Assembly: GCA_035371905.1 (NCBI GenBank)
Contig: DAORXQ010000039.1
Coordinates: 1 to 14,720, forward strand
Origin: a bacterium
GTDB taxonomy: Bacteria > Ratteibacteria > UBA8468 > B48-G9 > JAFGKM01
Reading direction: 5' to 3'
Length of the DNA stretch: 14,720 bases
Of the stretch, positions 6,468-14,069 are shown in pieces. The stretch's first letter is position 1. Every line of letters starts with the position of its first letter. Made by a program: the position numbers and the translations under genes. Below the pieces are notes generated by a model. That model was given only the letters and a program-made list of their open reading frames with translations. It did no database searches and was not told the origin of the DNA.

Positions 6468-8087
6468 ATGGAAAAAAGACCTAATATTCTGTGGATAAGT
6501 TTTGAGGATACAAATCCCTTTTATGGTTGTTATGGTGATAAAATAGCAAGAACTCCAAATCTTGATAAACTTGCTTCAGAGGGCTGTATATATACCAATT
6601 GTTTTTCTACTTCAGGTGTTTGTGCTCCTGCTCGTTCAGCAATAATAACAGGTATGTATCCAATTTCAGTTGGGACACATCATATGAGGACAACTTCTCC
6701 AACAATGGCTGCTCCTGAAAAAATTACATCTCAACTTCCTGTTCCTTATTCAGTTGTTTTACCTCATTATGTGAAATGTTTTACAGAATATTTAAGAGCA
6801 GAAGGATATTATTGTACAAATAATGTTAAAACAGATTATCAATTTACCCCACCATTTACCGCGTGGGATGAATGCAGTGATAAAGCACACTGGAGGAATA
6901 GACCTGACAAAAATCAACCATTTTTTGCAGTATTCAATCCAACAAAAACTCATGAAAGTGGTATGTGGCCTGAAAACTGTCCAGAGATAACATTTGACCC
7001 TAATAAAATTAAAGTTCCTCCCTATTTTCCCGATACTCCTAAAGTAAGGGAAGCACTTGCAAGGATGTATACAAATATTGAATATAATGATAGGATACTT
7101 GGAGAATTACTGAAACAACTTGAAGAGGATGGTCTTGCTGAAAATACAGTTGTATTTCACTGGTCTGACCATGGACCTTTACCCAGAGGGAAAAGATGGC
7201 CTTATGATTCAGGAATACATGTTCCACTTATTATAAGATGGCCTGGACATATAAAACCAGGTAGCAGAAGTGATAGGTTAATAAGTACAATTGACCTTGG
7301 ACCAACAGTTCTTTCAATAGCAGGAATCCCTATTCCTTCTTATATGCAGGGTAGACCATTTCTTGGAAAATATACTGCTCCTCCAAGAAGATATATTTTT
7401 GTATCAAGGGATAGACATGATACAGCATATGATATGGTAAGAGCGGTAAGAGATAAAAGATTTAAATATATAAGAAATTACTGTCCTGACATTCCTTATA
7501 ATATCTGGATTCCATATATGCACAAACATCCAATAATGCAGGAAATATGGAGAATGTATCTTGAAGGAAAACTTCAGGGACCTCAACTTCTAATGTTTCA
7601 AAAAAGACCACCTGAAGAACTTTATGACACTTTAAATGACCCTTATGAGATGAATAATCTTGCTGAAAATCCTGAATATAAAAAAGTCATTGAAAGAATG
7701 AGAAAAGCACTTGACAGGTGGATTGCTGAAGTTGGAGATATGGGAAAAATAAATGAAAGTGATATGGTTAGATTCTGGTATCCAGATGGAAAACAACCAC
7801 AAACAGAAAAACCTGTCATTATTCCTATCTGGGAAAAAAATTATGGAATAGAGCCGATAACAGAAGATGGAGTTTATAATTTAAAAAGTCCTGTTGCAGT
7901 TCAGATGTACTGTTCAACTCAAGGTGCTTCAATTGGATATACATTTGAAGAAAAAGAAAATCCACACTGGAAATTATATACTGGACCTTTTAAACTTGAT
8001 AAGGGAAAAATTACAATAAGAGCAAAGGCAGTAAGAATAGGGTATAAAGAAAGTGAGGAAATTAAGGTAACATTTATAATTGAATAG
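6468..8087 (+). CDS. Formylglycine-dependent S1-family sulfatase with C-terminal CHB_HEX-like domain
   Basis: A 539-residue sulfate-ester (or possibly N-sulfo) hydrolase, likely acting on a sulfated glycan. The alkaline-phosphatase-like fold is clear. RPNILWISFEDTNP at the start gives metal-site acids E13/D14. CAPAR at 52-56 is the CxPxR signature whose Cys52 becomes formylglycine. NPTKTH supplies the usual Lys/His pair, and SDHG (233-236) gives later metal and active-site residues, followed by RGKRW and SGIHVPLI. The style is closest to planctomycete-type, heparan-N-sulfatase-like S1 sulfatases, but the subfamily is only a guess. From about 463 a separate beta domain (SPVAVQMYCSTQGASIGYTF, then YTGPFKL) resembles the chitobiase/hexosaminidase C-terminal repeat. 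No signal peptide is present, so it probably works in the cytoplasm on imported oligosaccharides. The maturating enzyme is not in the window. Confidence 0.9.
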   Translation: MEKRPNILWISFEDTNPFYGCYGDKIARTPNLDKLASEGCIYTNCFSTSGVCAPARSAIITGMYPISVGTHHMRTTSPTMAAPEKITSQLPVPYSVVLPHYVKCFTEYLRAEGYYCTNNVKTDYQFTPPFTAWDECSDKAHWRNRPDKNQPFFAVFNPTKTHESGMWPENCPEITFDPNKIKVPPYFPDTPKVREALARMYTNIEYNDRILGELLKQLEEDGLAENTVVFHWSDHGPLPRGKRWPYDSGIHVPLIIRWPGHIKPGSRSDRLISTIDLGPTVLSIAGIPIPSYMQGRPFLGKYTAPPRRYIFVSRDRHDTAYDMVRAVRDKRFKYIRNYCPDIPYNIWIPYMHKHPIMQEIWRMYLEGKLQGPQLLMFQKRPPEELYDTLNDPYEMNNLAENPEYKKVIERMRKALDRWIAEVGDMGKINESDMVRFWYPDGKQPQTEKPVIIPIWEKNYGIEPITEDGVYNLKSPVAVQMYCSTQGASIGYTFEEKENPHWKLYTGPFKLDKGKITIRAKAVRIGYKESEEIKVTFIIE

Positions 8088-8094
8088 AAAGGAG
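8088..8094 (+). promoter_or_regulatory. Ribosome-binding site of secreted GH-A-like gene
   Basis: AAAGGAG immediately after the sulfatase stop, 5 nt before the ATG at 8100. It fixes the start at the signal-peptide methionine. Confidence 0.75.
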
Positions 8095-8099
8095 AGAAA

Positions 8100-9623
8100 A
8101 TGAAAAAAATATTTTTTATATTATTTTCAATTTTATGTTTTATCTGTTTTTCTGAAAATTCAGAATATCCACCTATTGGAATAAATCTTGCAGGTATTGC
8201 TTACTGGTCAACAGAACATGCATTTAAAGATTTAATGAAATATTCTTCAAAATTAAGAGCCCAGAGAAAAGATGATAAGAAATTTACATGGGATAATCCT
8301 TTGCCTCCAGTTGATGAAAATGGATATCCACTTGAAATAGGAGAAGAAAATTCTTTTATAGAAATTTATATCTTATCTATTGAAGGGAAAATGAGAGAGC
8401 ATCTTGGAGAAAAATTATATGTTCTTTATGAGGGAAAGGGGAAAATTGATTACTGGGGAGGATGGCAGGTTATTGAAAGAAAAGAAGGGATGGATATTCT
8501 TAAAGTTCTTGAAAAGGGACCGCTTGTTTTAAGGATTTACCAGACAGATAAAAATGACCATATAAGAAATATTAGAGTTCTTGAAGAAAAGTATCTGAAT
8601 AATTATAAAGAAAATCCTTTCAGAGAGGAATTTTTAAAAAAATGGGAGAAAATGAAGGTTATTAGATTTATGGACTGGATGGCAACAAATAATTCAAAAA
8701 TTTCAAAATGGGAAGAAAGGCCAAAGGTTTCAGATAGAAGATATTCTGAAAAGGGAGTTCCACTTGAATTAATGATTGACCTTTGTAATAGATTGAAAAT
8801 TAATCCATGGTTCTGTATTCCACATAAAGCAGATGACGATTATGTAAAAAATTTTGCAAAACTTGTTAAAGAAAAACTTGATAAAAATTTAAAAATTTAT
8901 GTTGAATATAGCAATGAAGTATGGAATTCTATATTCAGTCAAGCAAATTATGCAAGAGAAAAGGGATTGGAACTTAAACTTTCTGATAATCCCTATCAGG
9001 CACAACTTTTTTATTATTCAAAAAGAGCGGTGGAGATTTTCAAGATATGGGAGGAAGTTTTCGGAAGCGAAAAAGGAAGGGTTGTAAGAGTTCTCTGTTC
9101 ACAGGCAGCAAATCCCTGGACAAGTCAACAGGTTCTTGAATTCAATGAAAATTATAAAAATTGTGATGCTCTTGGTATAGCACCATATTTTGGACATTCT
9201 TATGGTAATCCAAAAAATCAGGAAAAGGTTGAAAAAATGACTGTTGATGAGATTTTTAAAGAACTGCCTGAGGAAATAGAAAAACTTATGGAAACATGTA
9301 AAAAACACAAAAATTTATGTGATAAATACAATCTAAAACTTGTTGCTTATGAAGGTGGACAGCATTTTGTTGGACATGGAGGAGCAGAAAATAATGAAAA
9401 ATTGAATCAGTTATTTTTTGCTGTGAACAAAGACCAGAGAATTAAAGATATATATAAAATTTATCTAAAAAAATGGAGTGAAATTGGAGGAAATGTTTTT
9501 GTCTTATTTTCTTCAATGTCAAGACCTTCAAAATGGGGTAGTTGGGGACTTCTTGAATATGAAAAACAGAATTTAGATGAAGCACCTAAATTTAAAGCAA
9601 TTTTTGAAATATTAAACAGATAA
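8100..9623 (+). CDS. Secreted GH-A-like glycoside hydrolase of uncharacterised family
   Basis: A 507-residue exported protein. Residues 1-18 are a Sec signal peptide (MKKIFF, hydrophobic core, likely cleavage after CFS); the cysteines do not form a proper lipobox. The mature protein opens with IGINLAGIAYW. A beta region of roughly 200 residues is followed by a TIM-barrel-like segment with VIRFMDWM. VEYSNEVWN places E273 as the likely acid/base, and VAYEGGQH places E418 as the likely nucleophile, 145 residues apart and consistent with clan GH-A. Similar proteins with this YSNEVWN signature occur in Planctomycetota and other environmental bacteria; I do not know an assigned activity. It is 12 nt downstream of the sulfatase and probably co-transcribed. 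It would act outside the cytoplasm, unlike the sulfatase before it. Confidence 0.75.
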   Translation: MKKIFFILFSILCFICFSENSEYPPIGINLAGIAYWSTEHAFKDLMKYSSKLRAQRKDDKKFTWDNPLPPVDENGYPLEIGEENSFIEIYILSIEGKMREHLGEKLYVLYEGKGKIDYWGGWQVIERKEGMDILKVLEKGPLVLRIYQTDKNDHIRNIRVLEEKYLNNYKENPFREEFLKKWEKMKVIRFMDWMATNNSKISKWEERPKVSDRRYSEKGVPLELMIDLCNRLKINPWFCIPHKADDDYVKNFAKLVKEKLDKNLKIYVEYSNEVWNSIFSQANYAREKGLELKLSDNPYQAQLFYYSKRAVEIFKIWEEVFGSEKGRVVRVLCSQAANPWTSQQVLEFNENYKNCDALGIAPYFGHSYGNPKNQEKVEKMTVDEIFKELPEEIEKLMETCKKHKNLCDKYNLKLVAYEGGQHFVGHGGAENNEKLNQLFFAVNKDQRIKDIYKIYLKKWSEIGGNVFVLFSSMSRPSKWGSWGLLEYEKQNLDEAPKFKAIFEILNR

Positions 9624-9626
9624 AAA

Positions 9627-9989
9627 ATGGAAAAAATAATTTTGAAAAAGAAAGATGAAAGATTTGTAAATGAATTCAATTGGGGAAAATTAATCTGGTA
9701 TGCAAATAAAAAACTTGGAAACTCTGAAAGCATAACAATAGGAAAATGTATAATAAAACCAAATCAGAGTAATCCTTTACATTTTCATCCTGATTGTTAT
9801 GAAATTCTGATTGTTGAAAAAGGCAAAATTTTGCATATTGATGGAGAGGGAAATGAAATTCTTCTTGAAGAAGGAGATACAATAACCATACCTGAAAAAT
9901 TGCCTCATAAAGCAAAAAACATAACAGATGAGGAGGTTGTTTTGACTATAGTTTTTTCAAAAGGTGAGAGAAAATCAATTGAATTGTAA
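9627..9989 (+). CDS. Single-domain cupin
   Basis: A 120-residue cupin_2-type beta barrel. Motif 1 is LHFHPDCYEILIVEKG with metal ligands H52, H54 and E59. Motif 2 is EGDTITIPEKLPHKAKN with H94, giving the usual 3-His/1-Glu metal site. The length is normal for a stand-alone cupin, and no signal peptide is visible, so it is probably cytoplasmic. Such proteins may be sugar isomerases, epimerases, lyases or sugar-sensing proteins; the sequence alone does not say which. It begins 3 nt after the hydrolase stop without a clear Shine-Dalgarno, which suggests translational coupling. Its position between glycosidases and a sugar-type oxidoreductase favours a role in handling released sugars. Confidence 0.8.
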   Translation: MEKIILKKKDERFVNEFNWGKLIWYANKKLGNSESITIGKCIIKPNQSNPLHFHPDCYEILIVEKGKILHIDGEGNEILLEEGDTITIPEKLPHKAKNITDEEVVLTIVFSKGERKSIEL

Positions 9990-9996
9990 AAAGGAG
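9988..9996 (+). promoter_or_regulatory. Ribosome-binding site deciding the oxidoreductase start
   Basis: The AAAAAGGAG stretch lies 6 nt before the ATG at 10003. It favours that start over the upstream in-frame ATG at 9964, which would overlap the cupin gene and add 13 residues not typical of the Rossmann fold. Confidence 0.75.
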
Positions 9997-10002
9997 TGTT
10001 TT

Positions 10003-10980
10003 ATGAAATACCCAAAGATTTGTTTGATAGGAGCGGGTAAACATTCAACAAACAGAATTTATCCATATATAAGTGTTGCAGGAGGTAAAATTGTCGGAGT
10101 ATGTGATATAAATTTTGAAAAAGCAAAGGAAAATTCAGAAAGATTTGGAGGTATACCCTATGTGGATTACAAAAAAATGCTTGAAAGAGAAAATCCAGAT
10201 GGAGTTATTATCTGTATAAATGCAGAAATGCATTCAAAACTTGCAAAGGAAATAATGAAAATGGGATACAATGTTTATGTAGAAAAACCTCCTGCAACTT
10301 CAAGTGAAGATGCTTTTGAAATGGCAATTATTTCAAAGGAAACAGGAAAAATTTGTGCCACAGGATTTAAAAAAAGATATGCAAATGCTTATAAAAGAGC
10401 AAAGGAATGGATAGAAACTTTTTCAGAAAATTCACTTTATTCAATCTCCATAGATTATGCTTCTGGAAAATTTAAAAATACATCTCTTGATGATACATTC
10501 TTATTTGATTTTGCCATTCATGCTTTTGACCTTGTTTTTTTTCTCTTTGGAGATGTTGAAAAGGTTTTTACATTTGCTAAAGATAATGACGCTTATTCTG
10601 TATCACTAAAATTTAAAAATGGTGCTGTTGGTTCAATGAATTTAACAGATATGAGAGGAGGAAATATACCAACAGAAGAGGTTGAAATTACATTAGAAAA
10701 CGGAAACTGTATGACAATCCATAATTCTTCAATATGGAAAATTTCTGAAAATGGAAAACCATCTGAATGGAGAGAACCACCAACATTTATAAGTGCAGGA
10801 GACAGTGGATATGAAACAGGACATCTTCCTGAATTGATTGATTTTATGAATGCTATAAAAAATAATACTCAAACAGTGTCTAACATTTTTACAAGTTACA
10901 AAACAATGGTTCTCTATGAAGGTGTGATAGAATCAGTAAAAACAGGTAAAGTTATTGAATTAAAATATAAAAATTTTTAA
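10003..10980 (+). CDS. Gfo/Idh/MocA-family NAD(P)-dependent oxidoreductase
   Basis: A 325-residue cytoplasmic oxidoreductase of the family that oxidises or reduces sugars, inositols and sugar acids. The N-terminal Rossmann fold starts KICLIGAGKHS (GxG at 10-12), with VGVCD closing the second strand and marking the cofactor-binding acid. VEKPPATS contains the family's E-K-P motif at 94-96, where Lys95 is the usual catalytic lysine. FKKRYANAY and DFAIHAFDL (H173) fit the substrate-binding alpha/beta domain. The length is usual for the family. I start it at 10003 because of the strong ribosome-binding site. It is the last gene of the + strand cluster, 13 nt after the cupin, and its stop overlaps the stop of the convergent yjbQ gene. 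The substrate is unknown; context suggests a monosaccharide from the degraded glycan. Confidence 0.9.
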   Translation: MKYPKICLIGAGKHSTNRIYPYISVAGGKIVGVCDINFEKAKENSERFGGIPYVDYKKMLERENPDGVIICINAEMHSKLAKEIMKMGYNVYVEKPPATSSEDAFEMAIISKETGKICATGFKKRYANAYKRAKEWIETFSENSLYSISIDYASGKFKNTSLDDTFLFDFAIHAFDLVFFLFGDVEKVFTFAKDNDAYSVSLKFKNGAVGSMNLTDMRGGNIPTEEVEITLENGNCMTIHNSSIWKISENGKPSEWREPPTFISAGDSGYETGHLPELIDFMNAIKNNTQTVSNIFTSYKTMVLYEGVIESVKTGKVIELKYKNF

Positions 10981-11381
10981 ATTGATTGTTCTGAAATAAT
11001 TTTAATCCAGACCTGTCTTGTTCTTGGACCATCAAATTCACATAAATATATTCCCTGCCATGTTCCAAGTTGAAGATAGCCATTTTCTATAAAAACTGTT
11101 AATGAATGGCCTGTTAAAGTTGATTTAATATGAGAATCTGCATTACCTTCTAAATGAGAATATCTATCACCTTCAGGAACAATTTCTTCAAGTTTATCAA
11201 TAATATCTTTTTTTACCGAAGGGTCAGCATTTTCATTTATTGTAAGACCACAGGTAGTATGAGGAACAAAAAGAAAACATATTCCATTTTTAATATTTTT
11301 CTTTCTTACAATCTCTTCAATGTTCTGTGTGATATCAATAAATTCAGTTCTTTTTCTTGTCTGTACTATTATTTTTTCCAT
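10977..11381 (-). CDS. yjbQ: YjbQ / UPF0047 family protein
   Basis: A 134-residue member of the widespread YjbQ (UPF0047) family, some members of which have weak thiamine-phosphate synthase activity. The signature is well kept: VPHTTCGLTINENADPSV (H41, T42, T43, E50), then GDRYSHLEGNADSHIKSTLTG (H76, H84) and GTWQGIYLCEFDGPR near the end. The length is normal and the protein is probably cytoplasmic and trimeric, as known for the family. It is the last gene of a minus-strand operon. Its AGGAAG ribosome-binding site (11389-11394) lies inside the end of the peptidase gene only 2 nt upstream, suggesting coupling. Its true cellular role is not well established, so the name carries little functional weight. 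Confidence 0.9.
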   Translation of the reverse strand: MEKIIVQTRKRTEFIDITQNIEEIVRKKNIKNGICFLFVPHTTCGLTINENADPSVKKDIIDKLEEIVPEGDRYSHLEGNADSHIKSTLTGHSLTVFIENGYLQLGTWQGIYLCEFDGPRTRQVWIKIISEQSI

Positions 11382-11383
11382 TT

Positions 11384-12748
11384 TTATTCTTCCTGATAAA
11401 AAACTTTATATCCCTCATAGGTTGAATATACATCTATCTTTCCTGTAAGTTCAAATGGAGCATGCATGGATAAAACACCTGTTCCACAGTCAACAGTATC
11501 AATATTATATCTTGCAAAGTATGAAGCAACAGTTCCTCCACCACCAAGTTCAAGTTTTCCAATTTCCCCTGGCTGCCACAAAACATTATTTTTATCAAAT
11601 ATTTTCCTTATATAAGCAACATATTCTCCTGTTGGTTCTGTACTTCCAGATTTTCCTCTTGCTCCTGTTATTTTTGTTAAGACAACTCCACAGTTTATTC
11701 TTCCTGCATTTCTTGGTTCATAAGCATCTTTAAAGTTGGGGTCAAGAAGTGTATTTACATCAGCAGAAATTGCTTTGGAATTTTCAAATAATTTTCTTTT
11801 ATCTAAAATTGAATAACCTGATTTTTCAAGAACTTCTTCAATAAAATATTCAAAAAATGATGAAGAAGCAGAGGTTGAACCTCGACTTCCTATTTCTTCC
11901 TGGTCAACCAGAATACAGAAAATGTTATTAATAGGGTTATAAGAATTGAGTAAAGCAGTGAAGGAAGTATATGAACATACCCTGTCATCCTGTCCATATG
12001 CAAGTATCATACTTTTATCTATTCCGGCATCCTTTGATTTTCCAGCAGGAACAAGTTCAATTTCTGCACTCACAAGGTCTTCTTCATCAATTCCATAATA
12101 TTCTTTTAAAATTTTCAAAACATTACTCTTTACTTTTTCTTTATCTTTACTTTTATCCGGAACTGTTCCAACAAAAGCATTCAAACTTTCTCCAGGAAAT
12201 CCATCTTCAATTGTTTTTTTATACTGTTCTTTTGCAAGATGAGGAAGTAAATCAGTTATTACAAAAACAGGGTCATTATCCTTTTCTCCAATTTCTATTT
12301 CTTTAAATGTGCCATCCTTTAAAAATACAACTCCACAAAGAGCAAGAGGAATTGTTAGCCACTGATATTTTTTAATTCCTCCATAATAGTAAGTTTTAAA
12401 TAGGGCAATGTTTTCATCTTCGTATAAGGGACTTGTTTTTAAATCTATTCTTGGACAATCAGTATGGGCAACTATAAATCTGCAGCCATCTGTCAGTTTT
12501 TTATCTCCAATAATTCCAAAAATAACCTCTTTCCCTTTATTTATTTTGTAAAATTTATCACCTTTTTTAATTACATTTAATTCATCTATGTTTTTAAATC
12601 CTTTTTCTTTACTCTTTTCAATACAACTTTTAACAAATTTTCTAACTGTTTTATTTATGGAGAGAAATTCTTTATAATCTTCGCAGTATGCAAAAACTTC
12701 TTTTATTTTAGATTCATCCCATATTTCCCAGCCATTTTTTCTTTCCAT
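11384..12748 (-). CDS. M18-family metalloaminopeptidase
   Basis: A 454-residue aspartyl-type aminopeptidase of family M18, a cytoplasmic enzyme with two metal ions (usually zinc) and a large oligomeric assembly. Expected metal-site and catalytic segments are present: VAHTDCPRID (H95), GQDDRVCSY (D254/D255), VDQEEIGSRGSTSAS (E284/E285), SADVNT (D330) and LSMHAPFEL (H429). The inserted domain between the HTD and QDD segments has the normal size, and the protein is full length. The start is supported by a strong GGAGGAGG site at 12753-12760, formed by the last Arg codons of the upstream DUF2905 gene. It likely removes N-terminal residues from peptides during turnover. Bacterial M18 specificity varies, so no symbol is assigned. 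Confidence 0.92.
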   Translation of the reverse strand: MERKNGWEIWDESKIKEVFAYCEDYKEFLSINKTVRKFVKSCIEKSKEKGFKNIDELNVIKKGDKFYKINKGKEVIFGIIGDKKLTDGCRFIVAHTDCPRIDLKTSPLYEDENIALFKTYYYGGIKKYQWLTIPLALCGVVFLKDGTFKEIEIGEKDNDPVFVITDLLPHLAKEQYKKTIEDGFPGESLNAFVGTVPDKSKDKEKVKSNVLKILKEYYGIDEEDLVSAEIELVPAGKSKDAGIDKSMILAYGQDDRVCSYTSFTALLNSYNPINNIFCILVDQEEIGSRGSTSASSSFFEYFIEEVLEKSGYSILDKRKLFENSKAISADVNTLLDPNFKDAYEPRNAGRINCGVVLTKITGARGKSGSTEPTGEYVAYIRKIFDKNNVLWQPGEIGKLELGGGGTVASYFARYNIDTVDCGTGVLSMHAPFELTGKIDVYSTYEGYKVFYQEE

Positions 12749-12749
12749 T

Positions 12750-12965
12750 TTACCTCCTCCATAATAATGAAAAAATTATAGTTAAAATTATACTGATTAA
12801 AATACTTGAAACAATTGGAAAATAAAAAACAAAATTTTCTCTTTTTATGAAGATATCTCCTGGAAGTCGTCCAATAGGAATTTTAATACCTTTATAAATT
12901 ACATATCCAACCAGAAAAATTAAAAGCCCAATAACTATAAGTATTTTCCCGAATATTTTTTCCAT
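12750..12965 (-). CDS. DUF2905 small membrane protein
   Basis: A 71-residue integral membrane protein matching the DUF2905 family pattern: an N-terminal helix (about 5-24), a short loop with IGRLPGDI (GRLPGD at 32-37), charged KREN, then a second helix (about 46-68). Function is unknown for the family. It heads the minus-strand operon with the peptidase and yjbQ; its TGG AGG AGG TAA ending doubles as the ribosome-binding site of the peptidase gene. It has no clear Shine-Dalgarno of its own (AAGG at 12982-12985 is too far away). Confidence 0.85.
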   Translation of the reverse strand: MEKIFGKILIVIGLLIFLVGYVIYKGIKIPIGRLPGDIFIKRENFVFYFPIVSSILISIILTIIFSLLWRR

Positions 12966-12990
12966 TTTTTTTGATAAAAAACCTTATATT

Positions 12991-13018
12991 ATTTTACCAT
13001 AAAAAAAAATTAAAACAA
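12991..13018 (-). promoter_or_regulatory. Possible sigma70-type promoter of the DUF2905-M18-yjbQ operon
   Basis: On the minus strand TTGTTT (13013-13018) and TAAAAT (12991-12996) are separated by 16 nt and would give a short leader of about 19 nt. The region is AT-rich, so chance matches are likely; the call rests on the gene layout and on a similar pair before panD. Confidence 0.4.
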
Positions 13019-13030
13019 ACTTTAATATTG

Positions 13031-13987
13031 CTAAATTTGAAATTTAATTTCTGTCAGATATCTTGCAGTATCGTATTTTGCGATTATATTGAGAAGTTTC
13101 TTTAAAGAGAAGTTTTTGAATGTTTTTTCATAAAGGTCAATAAATTCAAGCATATCGCTTATATTAAAAAAACCGGTTTTAAGTTTTTCATATACATTCT
13201 CAAAGTCCTGTTTACTTACATCAACAGATTTTTTTAATTCATTATATATCTGTTCTTTTTTCTTTTCTTCTATAATCAGAGTAAATTCATCTTTTAATGT
13301 TTTTTCAGCATCAATTCCAAAATCATAATCATAACCAGATATATCTTTAATAAATCTATCTATCTTTCTTATGTTTTTTTTAATTGCCAATTTTTTATAA
13401 TACCATCCAAAAAAAATTGGTATAATTATTAAAAGAAAGATGAAGTATAAACCAGTTCCTGTAATCCCAACAAAAATACCAAAACCAGGAGTTCCAAAAT
13501 ATATGATTTTAACATAATCAATAAAACTGTTTATAATTCCTGATTTAAGTTTAAAAATAAAAGGATAAGAAAAATCAAATATGAGTAATAAAAAACCAAG
13601 AATTAAACCTCTTATATATCCATAATCCTGAGCATTTTCTTCTGTAAGTGTAAGTGGAATCCCAAAAAATTTCTTTTCTTTTTTAAAAAATATATCAGAA
13701 AGTTGAATTAATTTTTTTTTCACTTCTTCAAGAGTTTCAAATGTTCCATACACTATAAATTCTTTTGTATTTTTTAAAATAGCACAGAATTTATTCAAAG
13801 GTGGATTGAATTCACTGATAAAATGAGGGAATATAAAATTTGTTTTAGTATATATCTCCCATTCTCCTGAATTGGTTTTAAATGACTCTTCTTTTGTAAA
13901 GCCGAGGTATCCGAGTAATTGATATGTTTCTGAATTGACTTTTTGAAAATATTTTATCATTTCGTAAATCAATTTAACATCGGACAT
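13031..13987 (-). CDS. Unrecognised two-helix membrane protein
   Basis: A 318-residue protein I do not recognise. Residues 1-120 are soluble and mixed alpha/beta (charged, with EWEIYTKTNFIFPHF). Two strongly hydrophobic helices follow at about 124-146 and 168-196, with a loop rich in Gly and aromatic residues. The last 120 residues are charged and helical, with a run of Lys and Glu around 230-250 that could form a coiled coil. There is no signal peptide; both flanks are probably cytoplasmic with a helical hairpin in the inner membrane. The middle piece (GIPLTLTEENAQDYGYIRG) is not a known motif to me. The start has no Shine-Dalgarno, and a TATTAT hexamer sits about 11 nt upstream, so the mRNA may be leaderless. 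It is separated from the DUF2905 gene by 65 nt and is divergent from panD. Confidence 0.7.
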   Translation of the reverse strand: MSDVKLIYEMIKYFQKVNSETYQLLGYLGFTKEESFKTNSGEWEIYTKTNFIFPHFISEFNPPLNKFCAILKNTKEFIVYGTFETLEEVKKKLIQLSDIFFKKEKKFFGIPLTLTEENAQDYGYIRGLILGFLLLIFDFSYPFIFKLKSGIINSFIDYVKIIYFGTPGFGIFVGITGTGLYFIFLLIIIPIFFGWYYKKLAIKKNIRKIDRFIKDISGYDYDFGIDAEKTLKDEFTLIIEEKKKEQIYNELKKSVDVSKQDFENVYEKLKTGFFNISDMLEFIDLYEKTFKNFSLKKLLNIIAKYDTARYLTEIKFQI

Positions 13988-13998
13988 GATTTTATTTT

Positions 13999-14028
13999 AT
14001 AATAAAAAAACATTTAAGTCCATTGTAA
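13999..14028 (-). promoter_or_regulatory. Weak candidate promoter for the membrane-protein gene (leaderless arrangement)
   Basis: On the minus strand TATTAT (13999-14004) fits a -10 box, and TTACAA (14023-14028) is a poor -35 with an 18-nt spacer. Transcription would begin about 5 nt before the ATG. The same hexamer read on the plus strand is the -35 proposed for panD. Confidence 0.25.
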
Positions 14029-14050
14029 AAAAAATAAAATGTTGTAAAAT
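14023..14050 (+). promoter_or_regulatory. Likely sigma70-type promoter of panD-lnt
   Basis: TTGTAA (14023-14028) and TAAAAT (14045-14050) are separated by 16 nt, giving a predicted leader of about 18 nt that contains the ribosome-binding site. Strand switching makes a promoter necessary in this gap. Confidence 0.5.
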
Positions 14051-14061
14051 ATTTAATTCAG

Positions 14062-14069
14062 AAAGGAAG
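14062..14069 (+). promoter_or_regulatory. Ribosome-binding site of panD
   Basis: AAAGGAAG, 5 nt before the ATG at 14075. It supports that start over the internal methionine at residue 4. Confidence 0.65.

Noticed and set aside
8100..8157. Lipoprotein signal in the 507-residue hydrolase
   Set aside because: The cysteines at SILC and FICF are not in a proper lipobox; a signal peptidase I site after CFS fits better.
9964..10002. Upstream ATG of the Gfo/Idh/MocA frame
   Set aside because: It overlaps the cupin gene, adds residues unlike the family, and has a poorer ribosome-binding site than the ATG at 10003.
11971..12306. 111-codon + strand frame inside the peptidase gene
   Set aside because: It is antisense to a clear M18 enzyme and has His/Gln/Leu/Phe-rich composition typical of a shadow frame, with no recognisable domain.
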